Notes under the pieces: generated by a model
Database searches by the model: none
What the model was told of the DNA's origin: nothing
Seen by the model: the letters and a program-made list of their open reading frames with translations, nothing else
Source of the DNA: Neckera pumila
Taxonomy: Eukaryota > Streptophyta > Bryopsida > Hypnales > Neckeraceae
DNA: 64,000 bases
NCBI GenBank assembly: GCA_963969595.1
Contig: OZ018415.1
Span: 10,540,001 to 10,604,000 of the forward strand
Direction of reading: 5' to 3'
Position numbers and translations under genes: made by a program
Part shown: in pieces, positions 21,600 to 34,200 of the stretch
How the letters are laid out: every line of letters begins with the position of its first letter
Position numbering within the stretch: the stretch's first letter is position 1

Positions 21600-23330
21600 T
21601 CATCCCGTTGACCTATCCTGTATTGGTTCTAATGGCCAAGGGTAAAGGTGTGTAATAAGGAACAAGTCTTCGGACGGATAAAACGGGACGGCCAACACGA
21701 GTGACCGTCCGGATGACGGGCTCCTAAATTTCAAACCCACGATGACCAGGAAGCGCCTTTCATCAATGGGAACAACATATAAGATCGACTATGTGGGCCA
21801 TTAACCCCACTTTGTCGCCACAAACACAAAATGGAGCGCTTACTGGACAACCACGGCTCGCAACAGGTTTACAATGCAGAAATTGAATTTTCAACTAGCC
21901 TCCAAAACCGGCTGGGAATAACAAAAATGAAGACGAGCCACAAGCCACAACACATTGAAGACCCTCAAAGCTTCTTCAAACCTTTAAAGTCTTGAGTCTT
22001 GAAGTCTTCCTTTGCTCCACAACTTGAAGAAACTGAAACTCCAACAAGTTTCAAAAGAAACCTTTCTAAAATAGCCGCTGCCTTCTAACTAGTGTCATAG
22101 ATGCTTCACAATCTCAATAGTTAAGTGTCTTAATATTCTAAAAAACTAATAGCATAAACCAACTACTCAACAAATTTCAATTCACTCCAAACTACTGGCC
22201 AAAAACTATTAAAGAACAAAGTAGAGGTCCTCTTCTCCCTTAACATTTAACCACTATTCCTTCAATCTCAATAACTTTTGCTTCTTAAGTTCAAATCACA
22301 TAAATAAACTCAATATAAAGAAGTGAGCTTATGATCTAACTTCTCCTAAGGTTTCATTATTGACAAAAGAACTAATCCAGAGTTATAGCCGATGAAGTCT
22401 CGGCCTTCTTCCTCCTATTTCAATCTCCGCTCAAAACTTCAGCACATCATAATTTCTTGTTTCAAAATCCAAATCACATGTAAGATGACTTTTTAGAAAG
22501 TTATAAATGAGATCTACACACCTTATAAGTTTCAAGATAAACAAGCAAGAGTTCAAAAGTTATGGCTTGTTGAAATCTCTGCCCACTCAATGGAAGGCCT
22601 TGGATATTCACAACTTAAACCTTAATAACTTTTGACTCACAACTCCAAATTCAACTTGCAAGCACAATTTGAAGAGCTATAAGTATCAAGAATTTACTCT
22701 CAAAGTCTCATTTAATAATAATTCATGCTCCATGAGCTACATCAACCCAAAAATCAGCTTCCAAAAACAAAAAAATACCCAACAACCCACACACCAAACT
22801 TCCTCTCCACACACACAACACACAAAAAAACTATATCTCTCTCCTTCTCAAAATAATTGGTCTTCCCTCTTAATTCACAACAAGAAAGAAGATGAAAAGT
22901 CATCGCCTTTTTACCACCTATCTCCACTTTATCTCCACTCTAACTTCACTCTATCTCTTTATCTTTTACCTTTCTATTCTATCTCCACCTTATCTTATCT
23001 CTAACTTCACTCTATCCACTCTATCTACGGAATAAAGAACTAAAATCCACATATATCTAGTAGAGGTAAAAAAAACTAGAGCTCCAATTTCTTGAGACTT
23101 AGAAAAAAAAACCTCTAGTTCGATATATTAGTATAATCTAAATAAAACACAAAGAAAAAGAATATCAAATGAGATGAAGCTACCTCAAATGACTTCAACT
23201 TCTTTATGATGCAACAAACATTAAAATCTATCTAAATCGTGTGTATATACATAATCTACATAATGTCTGCATTTGCAACACGACAACGCTAGATTCTATC
23301 CTTCACAATGCCTGGGTTTGTTATCGTCAT
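21600..23330. other. AT-rich insertion inside the piggyBac element
   Basis: It separates the transposase body from its Cys-rich end. It contains a pyrimidine-rich tract (about 22880-23030, many CTATCTC and CACTCTA motifs) and CA-rich sequence near 22790-22830. No termini or coding region are recognised, so the class of insertion is unknown. The exact junctions are approximate. Confidence 0.4.
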
Positions 23331-23386
23331 GATCAACATGCTAGGAGGGGTAAGAGAGTGCGGCAATTGGATTTCATGTATGATGT

Positions 23387-23620
23387 ATGATGTATGATGT
23401 TGCTTTTGGACTCAATATGCCCAAGGTCTCTTTGCCAAGGACCACCAGCAATTGGAATCGGAATCCCCTTGCCCTGCACTACGTACAGATCCACACCCAA
23501 CTTTGCTGGAGGTGCTATGCTTGCAAGCGGAAGCAGGCTGGGTACTGCCTTGCGTGTGGCTTTGTGTTTATGTGCCAGGATATTTGCTTTGCAAAAGTGC
23601 ATTTGTTGAAGAAATGGGCG
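23387..23620 (+). pseudogene. Cys-rich C-terminal domain of piggyBac copy 2
   Basis: The frame reads LCWRCYACKRKQAGYCLACG, then FVFMCQDICFAKVHL: closely spaced CxxC pairs ending in CxxxCF...H. That is the pattern of the zinc-binding Cys-rich tail of piggyBac transposases, which contacts the terminal repeats in studied members. It lies 1.8 kb downstream of the rest of the gene and in the same orientation, inside the same TTAA-bounded element, so it most likely belongs to copy 2. Confidence 0.65.
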
Positions 23621-24670
23621 TTGCGAGCTTCCGAATGTGCAATACGCTTTCCTCGCACATTATTGACAAATTTTGTATTTTTTGTTGCTTGTAGTGTGGA
23701 TTATGGCGACCAGCCCTGTACCAGAGCCTGAATTGCTCAGTTGAAGTGGCAAGCGCGTGCGCGTGAGAACGCCTCATTTTGAGCCGCGTTTTCAGTCTAA
23801 TTTTGGGTACGGTTCACCCTCGTGTAGCCCACCGTCGGACTGATGCGGTCACCTTGCTGCGCCCAAAACGCACCTGATCCACGACCTAATCTCGTGGGAT
23901 CCGGTTGGTGTTGGATTTTTTATAAATCACAGATGCAGCGTAATGTAGGTCCTATCTGCCAATTTTGATTTACTTGAAGCGTAGAGTCATAGAAGTTTAC
24001 ACCTCGCCGTTGTTAGAATTTATGACCTGTTTGCTTATTCCTCCCTCACGCGTTGAGGAATTTTTGAACTGTGGCTAGGAATTGCCCCGTCCCGTAATTT
24101 CTTGTGGAATCCTATTTCTCACTTGGAAACGTGAATTATTACGTGTATTGCTGTTTATTATTCCAAAATTGTTGTCGTTCTGTATTGAAATTCTGAATGA
24201 GCGTATTTTTGTATCGACAGTATCCCGTGGCAAAGGCAACCACCTCCCGATTTGTCCCGGTCACTCGTGGACAAGTATTCGACTTGATTTCTTCCTTTGA
24301 GCCCGTTTTGAAATCATTTGTCTTCATTTTTTGAACACCTGCTGACGCTTGTCTGGTCTCGATGAATCCCTTGTACGCTTGTTACCAACCAATCTTGTTG
24401 TTGTCCGCAATCGGCCGGAATCTCCACACAAATACCTCAAAATACGTCGGCCCTCAATAAGTTGGTCTTCAAAAAGTGGCCGCATTTTGTATAAACAATC
24501 GCTCAATTGCAAATTTTATAACGCATTTGGCGTTGCCCTCCCTTTGATGCTAGTAGGCTAATTTGGATTTGTGAAATTTCAAGCTAATCGTTGTTGAGCT
24601 CAGATTCTTTGCTGTTAGGTCACCGCAGCGTGTGGTTGACGCAAACAAAGGCTGGGCGGTGAAGGGTTAA

Positions 24671-25750
24671 CAGACTTATAACAATAAAATGATGAATCTA
24701 TTACCATTTTTTCAATCTTCATGTTGCAACTATCAATGAATGTGAGATTTGGTATTATTTTTATGCTTGCTACAATTGATGCAAAACTAAAGCATTCGGG
24801 ACCTCACTTATGACTTTGGAGACTTTGGCATCAATAATTTAACATGCATATTTGAGTCTTAAAATGAGGAAGCTTTGGTAGATCAGATCATATTAACTTG
24901 GGCACCCGAAATAGTGAAAAGGGTTCTTAATAGTTAATTGCCTTGCCTTGCGTCATGTTTTGCTTCTATTGCAACCAAAGTTTTTCAACCCTCTTGAATT
25001 GTGCATTGGAATGGAAGGTAGGTACTAGATCATTTATAGGGTATGGTATGGGTATTACCTATAACACCAAATATTCCAAATGCTTATTTGGTCAATTCTA
25101 GATGCCAAGATTTAGGCAAAAACAAATCGTTGAATAAAACTCTCCAAGGTTTTGGGAAAAAAACAAAATCTTTACATCTTGAACTTGAAAGATAACAATT
25201 TTTCAATAGAGATCATACAAAAGTCGTTCATTTATAGGTATGTACCAATTCCGCATGGATTACGTGCATTAAGACACCCACAACTTTTGATGTTTGATGT
25301 ATTAGATTGATATGAATGAAAGGCATGCCACTTCCATATCATTGAAGCATGCATTATAATTGTGCAGATTTGACACTTTTGTACATCTATCCAATGTATT
25401 CATATATTTTCTATTGTTTTGGACAAATCCAAAAATATATATTTATACTTCTTCTTTTTTTAATATTTTTATTATTATTTTTGTTGCCCGGATCTTCCAG
25501 GTAGTATAAAAATTTCATTTTTTTAAGCTACCCGCACACGAGCAGCACACCTAGGCAGCCCGCCACGCGGATAGGCTATGCCACCTAGGCTATCCGCCAT
25601 GCTGACATGGCTGTTCCAAATGGAAGCCCAATCACTTACTTAGCCATTGCACCATGCATATATTGCTTTGACTACAATGGATGTAGAATTTTATTTGAAT
25701 AGTTCTTACAATTTGTATTTCATTTGCTTTGTTAATTTAGCAGACTTTAA
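24671..25750. other. AT-rich spacer, nothing recognised
   Basis: No gene or repeat boundary identified. A small GC-rich island with repeated CACCTAGGC and GGATAGGCTATGCC motifs lies at about 25490-25620. Confidence 0.35.
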
Positions 25751-26077
25751 TGGCCGTTTTGGCATAGTACAATTACTTTTTTTCAGATAAATTGTACCTA
25801 ATACATGTTGAAAAATCAAGCCAACTTTCATGTTCAAAAATCCGTTTGCAATTTTAAATCTTCATTAAAAAGTTATGGACAAAATTCAAAAAGGATGTTA
25901 AAAAAATGTCAAAAAAAATGTTCATTCAAGCCCCTCTTTGAACTTTGCCCATAACTTTTGATTGGAGACTTAAAATTGCTAACATATTTTTTGGAAATGA
26001 AAATTAGCTTAATTTAACAACTTTCAATTACCAAAAGTTTTTTGAAAAAAGTTATTCTATTATGCCAAAACAGTCAC
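25751..26077. mobile_element. 327-bp palindromic (foldback) MITE
   Basis: Two arms of about 150 bp are inverted copies with moderate divergence. The left arm begins with TGTTTTGGCAT-like sequence (CGTTTTGGCATAGTACAATT) and the right arm, inverted, has TGTTTTGGCATAATAGAATA. Both contain GCAATTTTAA and AAAAGTTATGG. No coding capacity and no clear target duplication. Confidence 0.65.
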
Positions 26078-26714
26078 CAAAGTTTGCTGACTTCAAAAAA
26101 ATGATTTGAAACTCTTTTAAGTCAAAATGAACAAAAAAAACAAAAAAATGATGATTTTCTTTGTTCATGTGGATGTTGTACTATCCAAATCAACCAAAAA
26201 ATTGTGACCATTTTGTTAACTTCAGTTGTGCCAAATCAACAAAAAATTGTAGAAAAGGTCGATATAATATCCAAATCAACAAAAATTTGGAGATTTTTTT
26301 TTGATTTGGAGATTTTTTTATAGTAGTGATGGAATAAATGTTGTTTAATTTGATACAAAAATGAATTGCATTTGGCCCAAATAAAGTTTTGACTTGCCCA
26401 GAATATTTTTTCTTGCCTATAATATTTTGAGCTGGGCACTCCACATTGTGATTTGCCCCAAATATTTTGGGCAGGGTAGAATATTCTACTAAATGCTTGG
26501 TCTTGCTTCACAATGGCTGGTATTAAAACCCACAACCTCACATTTACAAATGTTGTTTTTAACCATGAATCACGTGTTGAAATGGTTGTGCATTTTTTCA
26601 TACTAATAACTATTCATTGTTATTGGAGATTCATTTGCCATGTCGAAAAAAAAAAAATTCAAAAATTCAAATCTTTTTTGTTATTAAATCGTGCCGGCTC
26701 TTTGGTGCATCCCA

Positions 26715-27145
26715 AAAAAATTCAAAAATTTTGTGACTTTATTTTTCATGAAATCATCATAGTTGAGAGTTTTATTTTTTTCTACAATAGACTTTGGATA
26801 TTTTTAGCGATGTTAATAAACATTTTTTTTCAATTGTTTTTGGAAGTAGATCAAGTAGGTTTTTTTTATATTTAGAAAAAAATTTGAAAAATATCCTTTT
26901 TATGAAATCATGATGATGATTGGGAGCTGGGTTTTTTTTTCACATTGGACATCAGATATTTCCAGCAATGTTGAAAACTTTTTTTTTTCAATTTTTTTTC
27001 AATAGATTATATAGGCTTTTATATAGTATGTTTGGAAAAATATTCAAATTTTTGAAAAGTATCTTTTTTTGACAAAACCATGATGGTTAGGAGCTATTTT
27101 ATTCTCATTGCGGGCTTTAGATATTTTAGCAATGTCAAAAAATGT
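26715..27145. repeat. Tandem repeat, three units of about 160 bp
   Basis: Three diverged units each contain a (G/C)AAAYCATSATG-like motif (near 26749, 26904 and 27073), a T-run and TTTRGATATTTTTAGCRATG. Spacing is about 155-169 bp. No function is suggested. Confidence 0.55.
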
Positions 27146-28432
27146 TTTTTCCCAAAAGAATTCACAACATTCTTTAACAAGACTTTGGGACTGAGGACTA
27201 CCACGGCAAAATACATGGATTCTGTGCAAAGCCTTCAATTAGTGTTTATATTGCACAAATTATGTGCAAGTTGATTCAATACGTAATCCACGTCGGTTCG
27301 TCAAGCATTGTTTAGATACAAAATCCGCACGGAATTGGTTACACACAATTTTTGTGCTTTGTTAACACAAAGGTAATATACATGGAAGAAACACATGTTG
27401 TTTATGTGCAAATGAGACACTCCAAAGCTCACAAAATCTATATGTTTATATGAACCAATGGAATCCGTACAAAAACAATTGGCATTAATTCATCTAGGAA
27501 GTTTGAGAAGTAGTGTCTTATGTTAACCCTAAAACTCTTGAAAAGAAAGAATGTCTTCTGGATGATTTTAGATAAAGCCCAAGGTTGTATATTTCATTGG
27601 ACGGACTTACTTGGATTTATTTTCAATGAATGGTATTGGATATTCTTCTCTAGTCATATTTTTGACTATCCTACATAAGTAAATGCAAAATCTATGCATC
27701 ATATTTTGGCAAGTTACGCTCCTTTCTCTTTATCTAAATTTTAGGCATAAAAATCTTTTTTTTCAGCTTTGAATTCAAGTAATGGAATGAATATTATTAA
27801 GTTTAGTCTCTATTACAATTTAAAAATTAGAATAATTTCTAAAATTGACTATTTTATAGCAATATTAACTCAGGGCCTATAACCATAGAGTGCTAATTTC
27901 CTAATTTCAAGATGATTAAATCAAAATATTTGCACCAAAATAAATATTTGGAGAGATTTTCAAATAATGATCATATATTGCATTTCTAATGAATTGTTTC
28001 ACTTTCTATTCAGGAATTCATGCTAATTTTAAATTTTTACAAAGAGCATAATTAAATAGTTTAGTTGATAAATTAATTTGTTGGAATGACCATTGGGATT
28101 TTATATTGCTATATATATGATCATAGGAAATTTTGGAATTATCCGGAATATCTGAATTAAAAACGAAACAATTCATATCAAATGTAGTATATGCTCTAAA
28201 CATTTGAAAATCTTTTTTTTAAATTTGTATCATGGTGCACCATTTTTTCCCATGTCTTTTTAATTAGAATTCAACACTCTACGATTGTAAAGTCAATTTC
28301 CAAATTGCTAGTAAATATTTCAAAACATAATCTAAATAGAATTATAAATGAATAGCCAAAGAGTATTAGTGAAAAATTGATTTCTAATTGAAATCTAATG
28401 CTTTCCAAGCTCTAATATCAATACCTTAAATG
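27146..28432. other. AT-rich DNA with a dispersed repeat segment
   Basis: 27720-28010 resembles 54530-54720: shared CATAAAAAT...TTTTTTTCA, AATGGAATGAATMTTATYAAG, TAGCAATA and GGGCCTA-AACCAT. No gene is recognised. Confidence 0.4.
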
Positions 28433-28472
28433 AGGCTGTTTGTTTGTTTGTTTGTTTGTTTTGTTTTGTTTG
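28433..28472. repeat. TTTG microsatellite
   Basis: Run of GTTT units (about eight), ending in TTTTG units. Confidence 0.85.
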
Positions 28473-28672
28473 TAGCATGGACAACTTCTTGACCATGCGT
28501 CCCCCAGCCATGTGCTTGGTACCGTCGGAAAGCTCTTGCCAAGGAGGGGTGCACCAGCTTGGTTTCGTGGCGTTTGGAGCGGTGGTGCAAAAGTTATTGA
28601 ATTTCAAAGTATTTATTGATTAAAAAATTAGAAAATTACTTTTACTTTGATTTTGGTGGCGTTCTTGCTACT

Positions 28673-28740
28673 GGGAGTGGAACCGGGAGTAGAACTGGGA
28701 GTAGAATCGAAAGTACAACCAGGAGTGGAACCGGGAGTAG
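28673..28740. repeat. 12-bp minisatellite
   Basis: About five and a half units of GGGAGTRGAACC with point changes. A multiple of three in length, it would encode Gly-Ser-Arg-Thr-like repeats, but no surrounding reading frame supports translation. Confidence 0.75.
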
Positions 28741-29601
28741 TTGAAAATTGGGCCAATGGCACAGGGTCACACTAGTTGGTGTGAAATTTCCATTGCCAAG
28801 GACTTTCAAACCCAAAATGGTGCCCCAAAAACCTTTAGTGGTTTTATAAATAACACAAAGAATACTGGAGACCTATTATTATGATATTTGAGACCTATTT
28901 TAATAATCCATTATATTTTCTAGTATCTATTGATGAAGTCATTGCTTTTATTGGATCAACAAGACTTAAGTTATCTAGATTTCCATTGAAGAAGAATCTT
29001 CTTCAATGTCACAATTATAGTTGTATCAATCTACTCATAATGGTGTATTGGGCCAAAAAGAGCTATTTGTGCTACACAAAAAGTTGAATATTTTATTGTT
29101 GGTCCAACTTAAAAATACAATAAAGGATGGTAACTTAGAGACAAGGAGAAAAAAGCGAAGAGCGAGTTATAAAGTGGTAAAAAAGTTTATACTGAATAAT
29201 GACCCTAAATTTTTTTAGTGTACTATCTACCAATGACATCAAATTAAAATTTGCATTGTTGAAATCTTAAAATCTTGAATATGCAAATTTAAAATTTAAA
29301 ATTCTAAACTATAATTTAAAAATCCTTAATTTGTTGTTTTCAAAATTTGAAAATCAAAAGACTTAAAAAACTGTAGTTTGATCATTTGAAACTTATTAAT
29401 TAATTCAGTTGATAGTTCATCTTGTATTTTATTAAATTTTCATGTTTTGAAATTCAAGTTCTTTATGTCAAATATATTATTTTTTACTAATCTACAAGTA
29501 ACAGAAATTATCATCTCAATTGTGAAAGGCCACAAAAAATTAATCAAATGTTTTGTGCAAATAGAAAAATGGAAGTTGTTTTAGATGATAATTTGAGATT
29601 G
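28741..29601. other. AT-rich spacer, nothing recognised
   Basis: Short open frames only (65-68 codons at 28881-29218), without recognisable domains. Confidence 0.35.
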
Positions 29602-29815
29602 ATCATAACATTCAGTAGCAATGGAGCACTGCACCTTCCCCAAACAAAAATGGTGTGGAATATTCCACACCATCAGTAGTTACCAAGACATATGGTTGCT
29701 CATTGCAACTTGGGTGGGTGGGGTTGAGTTTTTATAATTTCTTTTTATACATTCTCCAAAGGTTGCTTGGATGAGAGCAAAGGCAACCTCGGAGAAGGCT
29801 ACTGAATGTTATGAT
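29602..29815. mobile_element. 214-bp MITE with ATCATAACATTCAGTAGC ends
   Basis: Terminal inverted repeats of 18 bp (ATCATAACATTCAGTAGC) are exact at both ends. The interior holds a perfect 23-bp palindrome (around 29650-29672, centre GGAATATTCC) and a Gly-type GGGTGGGTGGGG run. No obvious target-site duplication. Confidence 0.7.
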
Positions 29816-30139
29816 AGCTTTTAACAATTATGATCAAGTCTAAACTTAAAAATATTTAGAGTATTGAAAATTTGAAATTTTTGAAATTTGAAATTTGATT
29901 TTTTTTTAACTATATAAATTTATAAAATTGTAATTAATTATTTTTTTAAATGATAGGTTATAAATTTATAATTTTAAATGAATTAATTTTAAAATTTTAA
30001 AATTTATTTGTATCTATTTTAGAAAAATTTATGATCACTACAAGTGATAGTAAGCATGACCATTGTGGAGAAATTTTATACTGATTTAGGAAGGATGGAG
30101 ACATTTTAGATTATTTGGACGAGACACTTCAAAAATGAA
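29816..30139. other. Very AT-rich spacer
   Basis: Almost entirely A and T between 29850 and 30030. Nothing recognised. Confidence 0.4.
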
Positions 30140-30920
30140 TAATAAATTCATTTATATTGTATGTTGAGCGCCATTGTTATAGTATAAAATGGAAGAATAA
30201 ATAATTTTTTACTACGTATATTTTTAATTCATGAAATTTTTTTGGAATTCGATATCTTTTCTATTGTGAATCAAAATGCTACAAAACAAAGTCCGTGCAT
30301 CCTTCTTTCATTGAGGGTTTTTTGACAGTACTATGATACATGATTCCAAAAATCTCACCATAACAAACAAAATAGAATAAACAACGTCATTTAAAACATA
30401 CTTTGTAGCCGTTGCTATAGTAAAAAAATAAAATAAAAGTAATTTTCTACTTTAAATCAGGAAAATTTTGAAATTCAATAACTTTCACATTGTAGGTCCC
30501 GCAACGCCAGAAAACAAAGCTTGTACACTCCTCCTCATTGAGGGCTTCTTGACAATACCAAGAATGTGACCAAGAGACGCATAGTCCACAAGATCTTACC
30601 ACAACAAACAAAGTAAAACAAAACAAACAATTCAATTTAAGGTATGAATTATCGGTAGTGTACCTTCTGCCATTGCCGCAATCCAAATAAAAGTAAAAAT
30701 AATTTTCTATTTTCTTTAAAGCATAAAGACTTTGAAATTCAATATTTTTTTTGTCGGGAATTTGAACACCACAAATCAAAGCCCGCGCACCCCTCCTCAT
30801 AAAGAGCTTTCTAACGATACAAAGAACATGATCGGGGTCTTGAAGATCTCACCGTAAGCAACCAAACCAAACCAAACCAAACCAAACCAACAAACCAATA
30901 GCCTAACTTAAGGTATGGAT
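30140..30920. repeat. Tandem repeat of about 240-260 bp upstream of glyoxalase II
   Basis: Three units plus the start of a fourth. Landmarks recurring at about 30169, 30408 and 30669 are GCCRTTGYYRYAR followed by AATAATTTTCTAC. Each unit also carries CAAAGYYYGYGCAYMCYYC, CATTGAGGGYTTYTTGAC and ACAAACAAART near its end. The third unit ends in an (AACCA)n microsatellite (30861-30895). The array stops about 310 bp before the glyoxalase II start codon. Confidence 0.65.
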
Positions 30921-31228
30921 TTTTTCTTCGGGGCCAAACAACCGACGGAATGCCACTTGTACAGAATACCTTCGTCCACCTCAGCCGAGGATGAAAATCA
31001 TCCATCTCCTGCCCCCGCCTCTCTCGTACAGTACTGTACTGCCAAGACTGCGCATTGTGGTTCCATTCTTGCAGCTCCTTGCAGCCAATTGCGAGTGCAC
31101 TCGAAGAGTTGTTCGTGAATTCAGGCGTGTGCAAGCATCGAGGACTGAAACGCTATCACGTCATCCGGGGAAGATCCCATTTGGAACTTCCTCCAGTGGA
31201 AAACGAGGAAACAACAAAATTAGGAACC

Positions 31229-34200
31229 ATGAAGGTGCTGCCGGTGCCGTGCTTGGAGGACAACTACGCCTATTTGTAAGTCTTTTCCGCTTTCCTTTGC
31301 ATTACGGTAGTACCATGGATGAGCTTCATATTAGGATATGGTGAACCAAAGCCCAGTCCTCGTTTCGGTTCTTTTCTTGTATCTTCTTAAGATCACGTGG
31401 TGGCATGTGATTTCGTGCATGTGATTTTAGGGTTTTATGTCGAAGAGGTTGAGATATTCGTCCTTGGGAATCGTATCTGTTGAATTGCATCCTGAAGTAA
31501 ATGCCGCCATGAAATTTCTTGAAGAACAGAAAAATCATTTTGTGATGAACAGAAATGGCGATCTATACTATGTTTGGTAGGCGCAGATTGGCGATCCCCC
31601 TGTTTAGAAAGGATTTAGGAGGCGTTGGAAAGGTAGCCCTTACGTTAGCAAGAATTTGGACTCAGTACTCCATGCTTGGACGACGGGGTTTGAGATGAAG
31701 ACGTGGTTTTCTGCAGTTTGTAACGAGTGAGTTTGGTGTTGAGGATTGCAGGGTATTTGATGAGGAAACAGGGGATGCAGCGGCGATTGACCCAGTGTGG
31801 CCCGACCAAGTGTTGCAGGCAGCTGAATCGAATGGTGCCAAAATCAAGATGGTTCTCACCACTCACCATCACTGGTAATCTTCGCAATCTGAATCTTTGA
31901 TAACCATCAAAGAACAGACTTCCACGTAGTCGAATTGCTGATTACTGACTTGGTAATGGCCATCGAGAACATGGTTTTCTTCCGGTGAGGGAGCTACTAT
32001 GCCGCAAATAATTTTTCTTAACTGTGGTCTGTATTGATTGCCTTTACCAGATATAATGCCAATGCAATTGCAACCAGAATTGGATCCTAATCTGCAAAAT
32101 CCCACCATAGGATTTGGAAGATCACATGTGTTTGTCCTTCGTCAAATTTTCAGCTGTTGATTCTAAGTACGCTAAGAGATCATAATTTTAGATAATAAAA
32201 TCCAACCTTGCACCTTGACTTTAAGGGAATTCTGTGCACTTTAATTTCATTGATTGCACATATTTTAAATCAGATAAATCAAATCTGTGGTGAGTTCTGT
32301 TGTAGGTTGTAAGTGCAATTAAAGAAGGGCTAACATTTTGGGTTCTAAACCTCCTCCGATTGAGCTTCAAGATCCTGCGTTGGTTTTGCGTTGGCACTGT
32401 GGTCATTTATTGTTATTATGAGGGTGGGAATATTATTTTTTCTTTAGAATTCTTTACGTACACTTTCATGTTGTTTGACTGCCTGAGCAGTGTTTTATTA
32501 TGAACTACGTTGCAAATTCTGAAAATGGAAATACTGATGCATTTTGAGACGTGAAAAGGGATCACGCTGGTGGGAATAACGGTATGAAGAAACTTATCAA
32601 GGATGTGCCGATATACGGTGGCCTGAAGGACAAAGTGGAGGGATGCTCACACCCTGTGCAGCATGGTGACGAGTTTTCTATCAGCCCTACTGTCCATGTT
32701 AAATGCCTCGAGACTCCATGGTGGGTTCTGTCTTGTGAATCTTTTTAAACCCCTTAACGCCTTAAGGTATATGTATTTACTATTCATCCCCTTCAAAGTC
32801 ATTTTTCAGGCCTTTTGAATTTTCTAGGAAGGTGGTGATGGACACTATTGATTACATAAGGAAACTATTTTATGGTGTCTTATAGATGTGCACTATAACT
32901 TTTTTTCTTTGTTATGGATGTCATTATATGCAGAAAATTTTAATGCTATGAACACATATAGCATTCACATTATGCCATGTTGATTACCTCATAGTTTTAG
33001 ACTATCAATGTTAGTCCAAAATTCAATGTCAATAATCTGTGGAGATTTTTCAAGTTTCACCTTTTCATCATGAAGTTCAGGATATCATATAGTATAGCTC
33101 ATCTAGGTTTTGTCCAAAATTCTCATGCATTAGGGGTTAATTGTGGCTCAACTTCTCACTCATGATTAGCCCTTATATACCATATGGTCAAAGTGATTGC
33201 TTCCATATCTATAGGATTTGAAATTCTTTATTTAGGAAGCCTCAGGGAATTGGTCGTGCAAGCCTTACGTCAGCAACTTGTTCTTGATACTTGTTTGGGT
33301 ATGTGGGCTGTTGCAGCCACACGAAAGGCCACATAAGCTACTTCATTACAAGCACACTGACTGAAAATAAACCTGCCGTGTTCACTGGAGATACTTTGGT
33401 GCGCTCTCCCCGCCACCTGCTTTAGTTATTTCTTTAATGTAATTTATTGTGCTGTTAGATATTCTTGAGCATAATTATCTTGCCATTATCTAGATTTATT
33501 GACTCCTTAAGGGGACCAATTTGATTGATCATTTTGTGAATAATATAATTTAGCTGGGGCCGAATTTTACATTACCAGAATTAGTGAAGAGCATTGCATA
33601 TGTTGGCGGCCAATGAATAAATAAGACTGGTCAGAAGAAAGACTCCATTTGATCCACTCAATACTGCTAATTAACGCATGAGGCCTGATTTAGGTCTTTT
33701 ATAAAACGAGATGCATAGAAGAGGGTTGATATCGGAGACCTCATTGGCCAATGACTTGAGTTTTTCTTACACGTACTCGGCCATGGTACGATGAAGCTGA
33801 TTTGCTTTTCTTTGTTCATGTGGCCAGTTCATAGGGGGCTGTGGCAGGTTTTTCGAGGGGACGCCTGACCAAATGTACGAATCATTATGCAAGACTCTTG
33901 CCTCTCTTCCTCCCGAAACTCAAGTTTACTGTGGTCATGAGGTATCCCTTCTTTCAGATTTGTCTTTTTATCGGTTGAGCTACATAATGGACTGGGGAGT
34001 GCGCAGAATTACTCTATGACGAGCCAAAGTGAGTTTAGTAAAGTTCTTGTTCCTATAGTTGGGCTATTTCATGGTTGGCGCAAGATGTACGTTTGAGCAT
34101 TCCTAGATTACTAGGAGTCCTTTTCATAACTTCGTGGAAGACAATGGTATTCTCTTGATGTTGAGCAACCTGATTTTATTATTTTGCTCTAAAATGAGGA

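Larger units (their letters stand above)
17977..24666 (+). mobile_element. Full-length piggyBac-type element, dead (6.7 kb)
   Basis: It is flanked by TTAA at 17973-17976 and 24667-24670. The left terminus CACTAAACCGCCCA and the reverse complement of the right terminus, CCCTTCACCGCCCA, match at 10 of 14 positions, including ACCGCCCA. Between them lies a plus-strand piggyBac transposase relic (about 19797-21595) and its detached Cys-rich C-terminal domain (about 23387-23620). The element is richer in G and C than its surroundings, with sharp changes at both ends, which argues for arrival from a different base-composition background or a younger age. Upstream of the transposase (18.0-19.8 kb) are open stretches of unclear role. 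It carries a 1.7-kb AT-rich insertion (about 21600-23330). Confidence 0.8.

Noticed and set aside
30140..30920. Possible CRISPR-like array
   Set aside because: Units of about 240-260 bp diverge throughout with no short repeat and unique spacer pattern, and the genome is clearly eukaryotic.
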